Positions 1 to 7,919 of a stretch of DNA of 64,000 nucleotides are shown piece by piece. The notes under the pieces are model-generated. The model made no database searches. It had not been told where the DNA came from and saw only the letters and a list, made by a program, of their open reading frames with translations. Position 1 is the first letter of the stretch. Each line of letters opens with the position of its first letter. The stretch spans positions 1 through 64,000 of IMG/VR virus record IMGVR_UViG_3300036823_000117, one strand, 5' to 3'. The translations under genes and the position numbers were made by a program. This DNA is from a virus.

Positions 1-1338
1 CAGGGCGTGCGTCACCATCGGCACGAGGTTCCCGCTGGTCGCTTCCGAGTCCGCGCCTTTTCCTTCCCGCGCGGTGATCGGCTGGGCGACCAGCCGATCA
101 CCGCGCGGGAAGGCCGGTCCGGCCACGAGGGTGACGTCGTCTTCCTGGCGCCGCCCGGGTGCGTTCACGCCAGCGCCTGCCGCACGGCCGGAGGTCAGCG
201 TCGCGGCGACCACCGGGGCCAGGATGAGGCCGTTGGTCGCGTCCGAGTCCGGGCCCTTGCCGTGGTGCGCGGTGATGGTCCGGCTGACCGCGATGGCCTT
301 TGGTGAACCGTCGGTGTCGAGCGTGAATGACGGGTCGCCATCCAGGCCGACACCGGATCCGTTGCCGCCCCAGTTGCCGACCTGCAGCGGGATGAGGTGG
401 CCGCCCGCAGCGCCCTCGGCGTCGACCCGGTGGCCGCGCCGTCCTCCGCCTTGCAGCGTCGAGGCGGTGATCAGGCTGTCCTCAGCGCTGATCTGATCGG
501 CGTACGGCCGGGTGGTCAGGGGCGCTGCTGTGCCAACTCCTCCAGCGCTTCCTGCAGCGGGCCCGGCAGAACTCTCCCCCGCCGGGCCGCCCGCCGGAGA
601 ATCCCCTTCGCCGCCTTCGGGCTCAAGCAGTACCTCTGCAGGTGCGGCCCAGTCTCCAAGACATCCGACAATGAACACACGCTCGCGTCGCTGGGCGACG
701 CCGAAGAACTGAGAGTCCAGAACTCGGTAGGCGAGCCCATACCCGAGCTCGCCCAGCGCCCCGAGGACGGTACCCATTGCGCCCCCGTGGGCTGCCATGC
801 AACCCGTTGCACAGGCACCGCCGGAGACCCCGTGGGGGACATTGGGGAACCATCGGGTGACATCAGGATTACGGGAGACGAGTCGCCATTCTCCGCAAGC
901 TCCGGGAACAGTTCGTCCGTTGTCGGTGCAGGTGTCGTCGCCGGGACAGTGGCAGACCGCCGACAGGAGACCGGGGACGTTCTCAAGAATGAGCCAGCGC
1001 GGGCGCAGAGCACGGGCCAGCCGCACGATCTCCCAGAACAGCCCCGAGCGTGCGCCACCCAGGCCGCGACGGAGGCCCGCCACGGAGAGATCCTGGCAAG
1101 GGAAACCTCCGCAGAGGATCCCTCGGTATGGAACAAATCCGGCTGCGAGAATTTCACGGGCGGGTACCTTCGTTACGTCGCCAAGCAGGACAGAGCCAGG
1201 GAAATGCCGGGCGATGACGCCGCGGGCATCAGGGTCGATCTCAACGGACGCCTTCACGGGCACGTCGTTGCGTTCCATCGCCAGGCCGAAGCCCTCAACC
1301 CCGGCGAACAGGCTGACGGCCGTCATGTCCACGGTCAT
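1..1338 (-). CDS. C5-cytosine DNA methyltransferase, Dcm type (partial, runs off left edge)
   Basis: The leftward frame is open from an ATG at 1338 to the window edge, 446 codons. It shows the C5-methyltransferase motif order: the AdoMet-binding SLFAGVEGFG at residues 9-18, the catalytic PCQ loop GGFPCQDLS with Cys81, the ENV motif at residues 119-121, and QRRERVFIVG at 216-225. The target-recognition region follows and holds two similar segments around GKGPDSDATN and GKGADSEATS. The C-terminal motifs IX and X lie beyond the edge. A Cys-rich insert sits at about residues 129-180. The start overlaps the upstream stop as ATGA. It should methylate cytosine in DNA, probably protecting phage DNA from host restriction. 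The recognition sequence cannot be read from the sequence. Confidence 0.93.
   Translation of the reverse strand, partial: MTVDMTAVSLFAGVEGFGLAMERNDVPVKASVEIDPDARGVIARHFPGSVLLGDVTKVPAREILAAGFVPYRGILCGGFPCQDLSVAGLRRGLGGARSGLFWEIVRLARALRPRWLILENVPGLLSAVCHCPGDDTCTDNGRTVPGACGEWRLVSRNPDVTRWFPNVPHGVSGGACATGCMAAHGGAMGTVLGALGELGYGLAYRVLDSQFFGVAQRRERVFIVGCLGDWAAPAEVLLEPEGGEGDSPAGGPAGESSAGPAAGSAGGVGTAAPLTTRPYADQISAEDSLITASTLQGGGRRGHRVDAEGAAGGHLIPLQVGNWGGNGSGVGLDGDPSFTLDTDGSPKAIAVSRTITAHHGKGPDSDATNGLILAPVVAATLTSGRAAGAGVNAPGRRQEDDVTLVAGPAFPRGDRLVAQPITAREGKGADSEATSGNLVPMVTHAL
40..113. repeat. Perfect 24-bp inverted repeat inside the methyltransferase gene
   Basis: Positions 62-85 and 90-113 are exact reverse complements separated by 4 bases. 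The repeat lies wholly within the target-recognition part of the methyltransferase reading frame, so it could form a strong hairpin in the mRNA or a cruciform in DNA. A coding origin by local inverted duplication, a regulatory hairpin or an assembly artefact are all possible. Confidence 0.8.
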
Positions 1339-1568
1339 GACGGCTCACCCGGCCCGTCTCCGGTGACCAGGTCGATGGCCTGGTCCTGGGCGCGGAGCAG
1401 AGCGGACTCGTCAGCCTCGCGCTGGCACAGGGTCCGCGTGTCTGCCGCGGGCAGGACGGGCACCGGGCGGGTGGACCTGCGAATCTGGTCCATGGCCATC
1501 TGGTGCCGGGCGTGTGACGCGGCGATGGCCGGGTGGGAGGGCAGCAGCTGCGGCGGGAGCGGCATCAT
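1335..1568 (-). CDS. Small protein of unknown function (77 aa)
   Basis: An ATG at 1568 overlaps the stop of the HNH gene as ATGA, and its own stop overlaps the methyltransferase start the same way, which fixes both ends. The protein begins MMPLPPQLLPSH and is mostly helical-looking, with Arg and Gln and no recognisable motif. Its place between nuclease and methylase is part of the operon pattern and does not identify a job. Confidence 0.65.
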   Translation of the reverse strand: MMPLPPQLLPSHPAIAASHARHQMAMDQIRRSTRPVPVLPAADTRTLCQREADESALLRAQDQAIDLVTGDGPGEPS

Positions 1569-2020
1569 GCGGCTTCCTTCAGGGGTGCTTCGGCGGAGTA
1601 GGTCCCGGTGTTGGTGAGCCAGGTGGGCAGGTCGCCGTCGGTGGACGGCATGAGGATCGGGACGAGCAGCGGGTTCTGGCCGGTGATGAGGACAAACCCG
1701 CGGTCTTTCATCGACTCCATGACCGGGCCGGTCCCGATGGTGCATTTCCCGTGGCACCCGGTGACGGGCGTGCCGCAGGCGAGGACGCCGTTGGACAGCA
1801 CGTTCGCGAGCCGCGACCCGCCGGACTGCCGGTTATGGCGGTGGTGGACCTGCCCGCCGTACAGGCCCAGCCAGATCCCGCAGATCTCGCACAGCGCCTG
1901 GAAGGGGTCGCCGAGGCCCGCGCGGGTCCGGATGTCCAGCCGCTGGCCGGCCGCGAACCCGGTGTTGTGCCGCGGGCTGCGGAGCCGGCCGCCGCGGTTC
2001 ATCGGCGCCTTCCGCTTCAC
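1565..2020 (-). CDS. HNH endonuclease, small phage type
   Basis: The start is read as a GTG at 2020 because it overlaps the upstream stop as GTGA. A longer ATG form from 2035 is possible. The 151-aa protein has a CxxC pair (CEIC), then QVHHRHNR with the histidines expected of a beta-beta-alpha metal nuclease. This is followed by GGSRLANVL and a second Cys group at CG and CHGKC, matching a zinc-bound HNH fold. Actinophages often carry such nucleases beside packaging or replication genes. Here it sits in the recombination operon, so a role in DNA processing is plausible but unproven. Confidence 0.8.
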   Translation of the reverse strand: MKRKAPMNRGGRLRSPRHNTGFAAGQRLDIRTRAGLGDPFQALCEICGIWLGLYGGQVHHRHNRQSGGSRLANVLSNGVLACGTPVTGCHGKCTIGTGPVMESMKDRGFVLITGQNPLLVPILMPSTDGDLPTWLTNTGTYSAEAPLKEAA

Positions 2021-2421
2021 CGCGGGCCTCCCCACTGGCCGGCTCCCCGGTACTGCTCCCGGACTGACCCGGCGATGGACTGCTGGAAACCGCCCTGCTT
2101 CCCGACGGTTTTCAGGTGGTCAGCCGCGGCTTGCCGGGCGGCGCGGGCTAGCATCCACGCCAGCTCCTCGTCCGCGCATTTGTCCTCGACCCACGCGTCG
2201 CGTTCGGCGCATGTCCACCCGTTGCGGCGGACCTTGGGGCACTCGTCGGACAGCAGCCACCTCCGCTTCGCTGCCCTGAGCGCCACCTCGGCGTCGACTT
2301 CCGCGTCACGCGCGGCTTTCAGCGCGTCCTGCGCTTCGTCGAGGGCGTCGGAGAAGGCCTGCAGCGCGGCTTCCGCGCCGGGCGGGGTCTGAGGGCTGTA
2401 GCCCTGGTGCGGGCTGTTCAT
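2017..2421 (-). CDS. Helical protein of unknown function (134 aa)
   Basis: An ATG at 2421 overlaps the annealase stop as ATGA. The first 70 residues are rich in Ala, Glu, Asp and Arg and look like a long amphipathic helix or coiled coil. Two Cys residues and a Trp-containing middle follow. No family was recognised. Coupling to the annealase and exonuclease genes suggests a recombination or replication accessory role. Confidence 0.65.
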   Translation of the reverse strand: MNSPHQGYSPQTPPGAEAALQAFSDALDEAQDALKAARDAEVDAEVALRAAKRRWLLSDECPKVRRNGWTCAERDAWVEDKCADEELAWMLARAARQAAADHLKTVGKQGGFQQSIAGSVREQYRGAGQWGGPR

Positions 2422-3557
2422 CGCGCGGCGTCTACCTGGGCCTCGGCGACCTGCTGCCAGATGTTGGTGGCAGCCGCCCCGGTGTCACCGTGGACGAGTT
2501 GCAGCATGTCGTCGAGGTACGCGCAGGCCGCGTCGACCTCGTCGCGGGACAGGTCAGCCAGCTTCGCGACGCTGCGGCCGGCACGCCACGTCAGGAACAC
2601 GCCCAGGTCATCGGGGGTGCCGGGGATGAGCTGGGCGATCATCTGGCCGAGCCGAGCCGCGCCCGTCCCGCCGCGCTTCGGCTTCTCGGGCTCCGCGGTC
2701 GGCGTGCTGGCCGCCCCCGCAGCGGGTGCTTCGGCCGGCTTGGCGGCCGCGGGCTGGGCTGGCTGGCGGATGATGTCTTCGGCGCTCAGCCGGGCCGGCG
2801 GGAACTCGTCGTCCTTGTTGGTCTCGCCGCGGAGTAGGGCCTGGCGGATGATGCGCAGCTGGGCGACGTCGTGGTCCCCCCACTTCGCCGTTGGCATCCC
2901 GATTTTCGTCTCGAGCTGCGGGACGGTGATGCCCATGTTGCCGAAAACCTCGATCGCGTTGGCGATCCGCGTGGCCAGGGGCAGGCCGTCGCCCTGGGCG
3001 ATGGTCTTGCTGCAGAGATCCTTGGCTTCCTCGACGAACCACGTGGGGAGCGAAGCGAGGATCGCTTCCCGAACCCGCCGAGCGCCGACATTTGTGTTGT
3101 TTTCGTACACTTCCCGCAGGCTGGTCAGTTCCTTGCCGCCCGTGTACCCGCGGTGCGGGTTGATGACGATCGACTGGTTACGGGCGTTGGTCTGCAGGTC
3201 GTAGGCGTAGGCCAGCATCTCCGACTGGATCTCGTTGCGGCTCAGCTCGGTCAGGCCGTAGGAGAAGTTGCCCCAGATCCGGGCCAGCTCGCGGGCCAGG
3301 TGGATCGACGGCCCAGTTACCATCTGGCCGCCCTGCGGGTACCGGAAGAACGCCCGGTCGGCCAGCTCCTTCCGGCGGCACGACTCCCGCATCTCCTCGA
3401 TCGCCCGGGAGACGTTTCGCGGGCACTGCTGGGCGACAATCACCGCGGCCTGGGCCTCGGCCACGGCCCGCGACTGCTCGATCAGCGTGCCCTGGCTCGC
3501 GGCTCCTGGTGCCATCGCGATGCGCGGTGACAGATGCTCCAGCTGCTGGCTGCTCAT
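2418..3557 (-). CDS. Probable RecT-like single-strand annealing recombinase (379 aa)
   Basis: The ATG at 3557 overlaps the exonuclease stop as ATGA and is preferred to an upstream ATG at 3584. The N-terminal two-thirds contain GPSIHLARELARIWGN, IVINPHRGYTGG and FGNMGITVPQLE. The first of these resembles a conserved stretch of a widespread phage protein family. A Pro/Ala-rich linker at about residues 265-300 leads to a short C-terminal domain. The call as an annealase rests mainly on the neighbouring RecE-like exonuclease, because these are normally paired. Direct similarity to RecT could not be tested here. Confidence 0.6.
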   Translation of the reverse strand: MSSQQLEHLSPRIAMAPGAASQGTLIEQSRAVAEAQAAVIVAQQCPRNVSRAIEEMRESCRRKELADRAFFRYPQGGQMVTGPSIHLARELARIWGNFSYGLTELSRNEIQSEMLAYAYDLQTNARNQSIVINPHRGYTGGKELTSLREVYENNTNVGARRVREAILASLPTWFVEEAKDLCSKTIAQGDGLPLATRIANAIEVFGNMGITVPQLETKIGMPTAKWGDHDVAQLRIIRQALLRGETNKDDEFPPARLSAEDIIRQPAQPAAAKPAEAPAAGAASTPTAEPEKPKRGGTGAARLGQMIAQLIPGTPDDLGVFLTWRAGRSVAKLADLSRDEVDAACAYLDDMLQLVHGDTGAAATNIWQQVAEAQVDAAR

Positions 3558-4429
3558 AGGTAGTCCCCCCTTGCCTGCGCCCACGGCGGCAGGCTGATCA
3601 GTTCGATGTCATCGGAGTAAGCCGGCCACGCCCCCGCAGCCGTGCAGTCGCGGTAGATCTCCAGCGCCTCGTCGTTCCGGCGCCGCCCCGAGAGCCGCGT
3701 TTCCTCATCCAGTTGGCAGACCGTGATCAGGTACGGCGCCGTCGTCTCCTGGAACACGAACAGGAAAGGGCACCGCACCCCCGTGATGGCCTCGATCCCG
3801 TCGCTGTACCAGTCGTCCTGCATCTCGTAGCGGAAGTTCCGGACAGCCTTGGTGATCGCATTCAGATCAGCCGCAGTCGCAGATTTGTAGTCCCCGAGAA
3901 CCGGCCGTCCTCGGTCGAGCGGCGGCATCCAGTCCATGCGCCCCCGTCGCCAGATCCCCCACCGTTCGTCGAACCAGAAGAAGCTCTGCTCCGCGTGGCC
4001 GCCGCGCTCCGGATCGAACAGGGCGCTGGCGATCGGGTGCTCCCGCAGCGCCTTGGCCATTCCCTGGACGCGGCGGTAGTCCTTCGTAAGCAGCGGCACG
4101 CCGCCCTCCGCGCGGACCTCCGCGCCGCGCTCCTTGGTCGCCCTCTTCATCCAGTCGGCCGCGTCGATCTCGACGATTTTCGGACCCGTTCCGAGCACAA
4201 CGGTGTGCGCCGCGGTCCCGAGCTCCATCGCCTTCTTCGGGGGCGGCGGGTGCTCCCGCTCCCACGCGAACAGCGCCGGGCACGACGGGGCCAGCAGCTT
4301 CTTTGCCCCCGAGACAGACAGGCTGCCGCCGGGCACAAGGTCACCGTGGTAGACGTCCTCGGGGATGCCGTCGTAGATCCCCGGCTCGGTGATCTGCAGC
4401 ACCGGGGCCTCTTCCGCGAGCGCCGTCAT
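3554..4429 (-). CDS. RecE-like exonuclease, PD-(D/E)XK family
   Basis: This 291-aa protein has the layout of exodeoxyribonuclease VIII-like domains. SVSGAKKLL lies at about residues 38-46, followed by GTAAH at 71-75, a conserved Glu near 147, GRMDW with Asp near 166, and the active-site core LGDYKSA with Asp180 and Lys182. A QxxxY element then follows near residue 204. It should digest double-stranded DNA ends 5' to 3' and hand single strands to the annealase encoded immediately downstream by a 4-base overlap. The start at 4429 overlaps the preceding stop. Confidence 0.87.
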   Translation of the reverse strand: MTALAEEAPVLQITEPGIYDGIPEDVYHGDLVPGGSLSVSGAKKLLAPSCPALFAWEREHPPPPKKAMELGTAAHTVVLGTGPKIVEIDAADWMKRATKERGAEVRAEGGVPLLTKDYRRVQGMAKALREHPIASALFDPERGGHAEQSFFWFDERWGIWRRGRMDWMPPLDRGRPVLGDYKSATAADLNAITKAVRNFRYEMQDDWYSDGIEAITGVRCPFLFVFQETTAPYLITVCQLDEETRLSGRRRNDEALEIYRDCTAAGAWPAYSDDIELISLPPWAQARGDYL

Positions 4430-4779
4430 GCGGCACCCCGGCGGGCCTCGATCAGCGCGGCCAGGGCCAGGTCGATGCTGAGGTAGTCGCCGTCGGCGAG
4501 GCAGTGGCCGCCGCCGTCACTGTCGAACCCGAGGCGGTCAGCGACCCGGGCCTTGGCGGCGTACACCATGGCGAAGACTTCCTCGGCCCGCAGCTGGTTC
4601 GCGCGGTGGACGGCTGCCCAGTCCCACGGAACCCACGGGAGGCCGTTCCGCGCGGCCGGCGTGACCCGGATTTCGCCGGCCGGCGTGGCCCAGGCCCACC
4701 AGTCGGTCCGGGGGTCGGCGTGGCCGAGTGCCCACGCGCGGGCCCGCTCCGGCGGCAGGCTCAGCGGCCCGGCGGCCAT
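4426..4779 (-). CDS. Protein of unknown function (117 aa)
   Basis: The start at 4779 overlaps the upstream stop as TGATG, and the stop overlaps the exonuclease start. The sequence is Trp-rich in the first half (DWWAWATPAGEIRV, VPWDWAAVHRA) and acidic later (GFDSDGGGHCLADGDYLSIDLAL). No family was recognised. Strict coupling supports that it is translated. Confidence 0.65.
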   Translation of the reverse strand: MAAGPLSLPPERARAWALGHADPRTDWWAWATPAGEIRVTPAARNGLPWVPWDWAAVHRANQLRAEEVFAMVYAAKARVADRLGFDSDGGGHCLADGDYLSIDLALAALIEARRGAA

Positions 4780-4991
4780 CAGGTGCCCAGCCCTGCAGCG
4801 GCCAGCCGGGTGTCGCGGCCCTCGAACGCGACGATGACGCCGGCGAGGCCGCCCATGAGGTTTCGGACATCCTGCGGGTTCCCGAACGACAGGGAAGACC
4901 CGTTAGTGAACGTCAGCGCGAAACCACCGGGGATCTCGATGACGCCCCTGACCTCCACTTTGCTGGCGACCGGGACCATGCAGATACTCAC
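4779..4991 (-). CDS. Small beta-rich protein of unknown function (70 aa)
   Basis: A GTG at 4991 overlaps the preceding stop as GTGA; a later ATG at 4979 is the alternative. The sequence alternates hydrophobic and polar residues (KVEVRGVIEIPGGFALTFTNG), suggesting a small beta sheet. No family was recognised. Confidence 0.55.
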   Translation of the reverse strand: MSICMVPVASKVEVRGVIEIPGGFALTFTNGSSLSFGNPQDVRNLMGGLAGVIVAFEGRDTRLAAAGLGT

Positions 4992-5236
4992 GCGGCCACG
5001 CCCTGCGGGGGCGGGCAGGCCAGCAGGAAAACCGTGGTCTCCGGGTTGCCGTACACCGTGCAGCCCGTCACGTTCCCCATCCCGGCCCAGTCGATGACCA
5101 CGGTCGGAGGCAGCGACCAGGACACGGCTACCGCGCGGACCTCTGTCACCTCGACGACGACGCCCCCGTCGAGGATCCGGTCGAAAGGCAGCAGGTACCT
5201 GGCCTGGATGGGGTGGCCGTCCATCACCGGGATCAT
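4988..5236 (-). CDS. Protein of unknown function (82 aa)
   Basis: The ATG at 5236 overlaps the stop of the BldC-like gene as ATGA. The protein is hydrophobic and beta-rich, with no membrane helix of full length and no clear motif. It lies in the middle of the coupled leftward operon. Confidence 0.55.
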   Translation of the reverse strand: MIPVMDGHPIQARYLLPFDRILDGGVVVEVTEVRAVAVSWSLPPTVVIDWAGMGNVTGCTVYGNPETTVFLLACPPPQGVAA

Positions 5237-5445
5237 GTGTCACGACCAGTCGCCTGGAGCCCGGCGAGGAACGCCTCGACCTCCGCGGCCCGGTAACGGC
5301 GATGGTTGCCGGGAGTGCGGCCCGAAGTGAGCTTCCCCTCGTTAGCCCACCGGGTCACCGTCTGCGGCCGGACCCGGAACATCTTCGCCACCTCAGCCGG
5401 GGTAAGGAGCCGGTCCTCCTCCGGGACGGCGATGCCGTTCGTCAT
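5233..5445 (-). CDS. BldC-like MerR-type DNA-binding protein
   Basis: This 70-aa protein closely resembles Streptomyces BldC. It has LLTPAEVAKMF, VTRWANEGKLTSGRTPGNHRRYRA and a final helix AEVEAFLAGL. BldC is a small MerR-related protein that binds direct repeats and times development. The sequence predicts only DNA binding through the winged helix-turn-helix. A purine-rich GGGGGA ribosome site lies just upstream of the ATG at 5445. It could be an excisionase-like architectural protein or a phage hijacker of host development. The fold is well supported and the role is open. Confidence 0.85.
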   Translation of the reverse strand: MTNGIAVPEEDRLLTPAEVAKMFRVRPQTVTRWANEGKLTSGRTPGNHRRYRAAEVEAFLAGLQATGRDT

Positions 5446-5477
5446 GGTGCTGGTCCCCCTTCGTAGATCTGGTGCCG

Positions 5478-5639
5478 TCAGGCTGCGTCTTGCTGCCGCG
5501 GTTCCCGCAGGCCTGGCATCCGCTGCCGGATCGCCTGGACGGCGGCCTGGTCGAGCGGCGGGAACTCTCGGTCCGCGTCGTGCTCGATGGCCAACGCGGT
5601 GATCTCCCGCCGTTCCCGCTCGGCTTCGTCGGCGGTCAT
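5478..5639 (-). CDS. Small charged protein (53 aa)
   Basis: The ATG at 5639 lies 1 base from the stop of the ParB-fold gene. The longer upstream frame is rejected because it runs through that gene. The protein starts MTADEAERERREITAL and is strongly acidic and basic, likely one or two helices. Function unknown. Confidence 0.5.
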   Translation of the reverse strand: MTADEAERERREITALAIEHDADREFPPLDQAAVQAIRQRMPGLREPRQQDAA

Positions 5640-5640
5640 G

Positions 5641-6501
5641 TCACACGGCGTCCGCGAGTGCGGCTTGAGGGGTTTCGCGGGTCCGGCGGGTGCCGTTGCC
5701 GGCCCGCCACCAGTCCGGGAGCTTCCGGCCGCCGCGGCCAGCGTTGATCGTCTCCGTGGCGGCCGCGGCGACACAGGTCTTGAGGGGCTTGCCGAACTGC
5801 CGCTTCAGGCCGCGGGCCTTCTCCAGGAGCCCGTACGAGCCGCCGGGGGCGACCTGCAGGCCGGCGATGGCGCGGGCGTCGTCGAGGACGGTGCCGTAGC
5901 GCTGCATCATCAGGCCGACGCCGCCGATGACGTGGTGGTCGAGGCCGGCGTAGCCGTAGGAGTCCTTGACGATGACCAGGGTGCGGGCGAGGCATTCCTC
6001 GCCGGCCTTCCTGTAGATCTCCTCAAGGGTCCTGACGGCGGAGATCGCCCCGTCGGACTTGCTGTCCAGCCCGATGCGCATCCCGCAGCTGACGACGATG
6101 TCGTTGATCGCGCATTCCTGGACGCGCCCGGCGGTGACGGCGATCTTGAACTTCTGGTACGCGCCGACTCCGAGGCGGTCGTTGAGCTGGAGGAACAGGT
6201 CGCCTTCCTCAGGCTCCGTCAGGCCCTCGTATGCCTCGCATTCCAGCTGCATGTGGCCCATGCCGCGGATTTCCAGCGCCCGGACCCGGTGCTGGCCGTC
6301 CACGACCATCCACTTCTTGGCGCGGAGGTTCACGGTCGGGTGGCCGAGCTTGTCGGGATCCAGGTTCGCGGCGATCTTGTTGGCGTGCGCGGGGTTGTAG
6401 TCCCGCTGCGCGACCGGTGACACGGCCATGTCGGCGATGGGGATCCACCGCATAGCGGCCCTGCGGGTGATGCGCACGGCGGTATCCTCGAGTGTGGTCA
6501 C
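5641..6501 (-). CDS. ParB/Srx-fold protein, DUF6551-like
   Basis: The GTG start at 6501 overlaps the previous stop as GTGA. The N-terminal 110 residues have the ParB nuclease-like pattern. A conserved arginine and tyrosine segment (AQRDYNPAHANKIAANLDP) is followed by the hallmark VVDGQHRVRAL, then LFLQLNDR. The C-terminal half is helical. It resembles the actinobacterial DUF6551 family, whose function is not established. Related folds bind DNA or hydrolyse nucleotides. No partner ParA is in the window, so a partition role is not implied. Confidence 0.75.
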   Translation of the reverse strand: MTTLEDTAVRITRRAAMRWIPIADMAVSPVAQRDYNPAHANKIAANLDPDKLGHPTVNLRAKKWMVVDGQHRVRALEIRGMGHMQLECEAYEGLTEPEEGDLFLQLNDRLGVGAYQKFKIAVTAGRVQECAINDIVVSCGMRIGLDSKSDGAISAVRTLEEIYRKAGEECLARTLVIVKDSYGYAGLDHHVIGGVGLMMQRYGTVLDDARAIAGLQVAPGGSYGLLEKARGLKRQFGKPLKTCVAAAATETINAGRGGRKLPDWWRAGNGTRRTRETPQAALADAV

Positions 6502-7439
6502 TGGGTGATCTCCTTCATCTTCTGCAGGTCTCTTTTCAACCGGTTGATGGCCCGGGTTGTGCGGGTGAGGGAGGTCACCCAGCCATGGATCAGGGCCGGG
6601 TCAAGGTCTGCGGGGTCGACGAACTCCACTCCCATGGCCAGGCCCTCCAGCGCCGCGACCGTGCCTTGCACGATCTGGTCCGAGTCGCGGCCGTGGTTCT
6701 TGCGGGTCACCTCATCGGCGGGGATCACGATCGCCTCTCGCCTGATGAGGTCCCTGACATATGGCTCCGACCGGCCGATGGCGTCGGCGATCTGCCGGGA
6801 CGTGTGACCGCCGGCGGCCATTCCCCTAATGACGCCAAGGCGCTGGCCGATGGCGGCGAAGCTGCGGTCGCCGGGGTCGGGGGCGTCGGGGTAGTCCGGG
6901 ACTGCCGGCCGCCGGCCGCCGTCCGGGATGACCACGTGGTCGAAGCCGAGGCGGCGGGCCACGCTGACCCGGGACAGGACGCCTTGCGCGCGGCCTGCGG
7001 CGAGCGCCGCCTCGAACGCCTCGTCGGTGATGCCGTCAGCGAGGTTGTAGATCCCCGCTGACCGGCCGTTGCCACCGGGATACAGGTCGTTCCTGGAGAC
7101 GTAGTCCGTCGCGCAGGGAATCCCGAGAGCGTCGAGGCTGTGGCCGCCGCGGGTCTGGATCGTGCCGGCTGCCTGGCCGGCGCGCAGCGCGACCCCGAGG
7201 GTCCTGTCGCCGCGGCGCTGAAGCTCGGCGGCGGCAAGCCGGGCCTCGGGTCCGAGGTGCGCGTCGCGGACGGCGACGCGGATGTCTTCCGCGGCCGCCC
7301 GGCAGCCGCAGATCGCGGGGATGTCGCCGCGCATGGCGGCCTCGCCCAGGCGGAGGCGGACCTGGTCGCAGGCTTCCCGGACGTCGGCGACGCTGGCGAA
7401 CTCGCACGGCGGCACGTCCCGGGCCAGCAACGCCGTCAC
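6498..7439 (-). CDS. Helix-turn-helix protein of unknown role (313 aa)
   Basis: The start is taken as GTG at 7439, which overlaps the upstream HTH gene stop as GTGA. Longer frames shadow that gene. The first half has Ala/Arg-rich helices. A clear helix-turn-helix lies near residues 225-255 (GHTSRQIADAIGRSEPYVRDLI). The C-terminus ends in a basic helix. It could be a replication or partition DNA-binding protein working with the ParB-fold protein encoded next to it. Confidence 0.65.
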   Translation of the reverse strand: MTALLARDVPPCEFASVADVREACDQVRLRLGEAAMRGDIPAICGCRAAAEDIRVAVRDAHLGPEARLAAAELQRRGDRTLGVALRAGQAAGTIQTRGGHSLDALGIPCATDYVSRNDLYPGGNGRSAGIYNLADGITDEAFEAALAAGRAQGVLSRVSVARRLGFDHVVIPDGGRRPAVPDYPDAPDPGDRSFAAIGQRLGVIRGMAAGGHTSRQIADAIGRSEPYVRDLIRREAIVIPADEVTRKNHGRDSDQIVQGTVAALEGLAMGVEFVDPADLDPALIHGWVTSLTRTTRAINRLKRDLQKMKEITQ

Positions 7440-7729
7440 GCCGCGACCTTCTTCTTCGCGGGCCGGGCGATTCGCCGGGCCGGGCTGACTACCTCGAAGA
7501 AGTCGTCGAAGCCGAGCCCGGGGAACGCGTCGATGATGCAGGCGATGACCTGCTCGCCGGGTGCGTGCTGGCCGTTGAGGAGCCTGCTGAGGGTCCACCT
7601 GCTGAGGCGGGTGTGCTCGGCCTGGAGGGTGGCGGTGGTCAGACCGCGCTGCCGGCAATGGCGCTCGAACTGCGCGCCGCGGAACCGGATTTTCGGCAGC
7701 GGCAGCGGGGGCTCGTCGTTGCGGTGCAT
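7436..7729 (-). CDS. XRE-like HTH regulator, leftward side of the switch
   Basis: The 97-aa protein starts MHRNDEPPLP at the ATG at 7729 and carries a helix-turn-helix (LTTATLQAEHTRLSRWTLSRLLNG) followed by a conserved hydrophobic helix. Its start codon lies inside one copy of the TGCATGC-type operator, so its own expression is probably tied to that site. It is the first gene of the leftward recombination operon and is likely a Cro- or control-protein-like regulator. Confidence 0.72.
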   Translation of the reverse strand: MHRNDEPPLPLPKIRFRGAQFERHCRQRGLTTATLQAEHTRLSRWTLSRLLNGQHAPGEQVIACIIDAFPGLGFDDFFEVVSPARRIARPAKKKVAA

Positions 7730-7919
7730 GCGCAGCAAGCTACCACGGCTGGCGTCGCGGCGCATGCACCGCAACGCTTTTGGCTGGTCAACCGGCCGGG
7801 TTTTTTCGGCACCCCGAACGGCCTGGCGTGCAAGCATGCACCGTCGGGTCTCAGAGTGAGACGTGAGGCGCCTGTTGCCACCGGGGTTTTGTGCGCGGTG
7901 CTATGGTGCGTGCATGCAC
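7721..7919. promoter_or_regulatory. Operator cluster in divergent switch region
   Basis: Four sites with the core GCATGCAC occur between two divergent HTH genes: 7721-7731 (inverted), 7762-7772, 7834-7843 and 7912-7919. The first two are exact 11-base inverted copies of GCATGCACCGC. Centres are about 41, 72 and 76 bases apart. The outer two sites cover the start codons of the leftward and rightward genes. This is what a phage-type bistable switch would look like; binding is inferred. Confidence 0.7.
7902..7914 (+). promoter_or_regulatory. Candidate -10 element giving a leaderless repressor mRNA
   Basis: TATGGT at 7902-7907 is placed so that transcription would start at or next to the ATG at 7914. 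There is no Shine-Dalgarno-like stretch between. No good -35 element was found at 17-18 bases. Leaderless regulators are common in actinobacteria. Confidence 0.4.
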
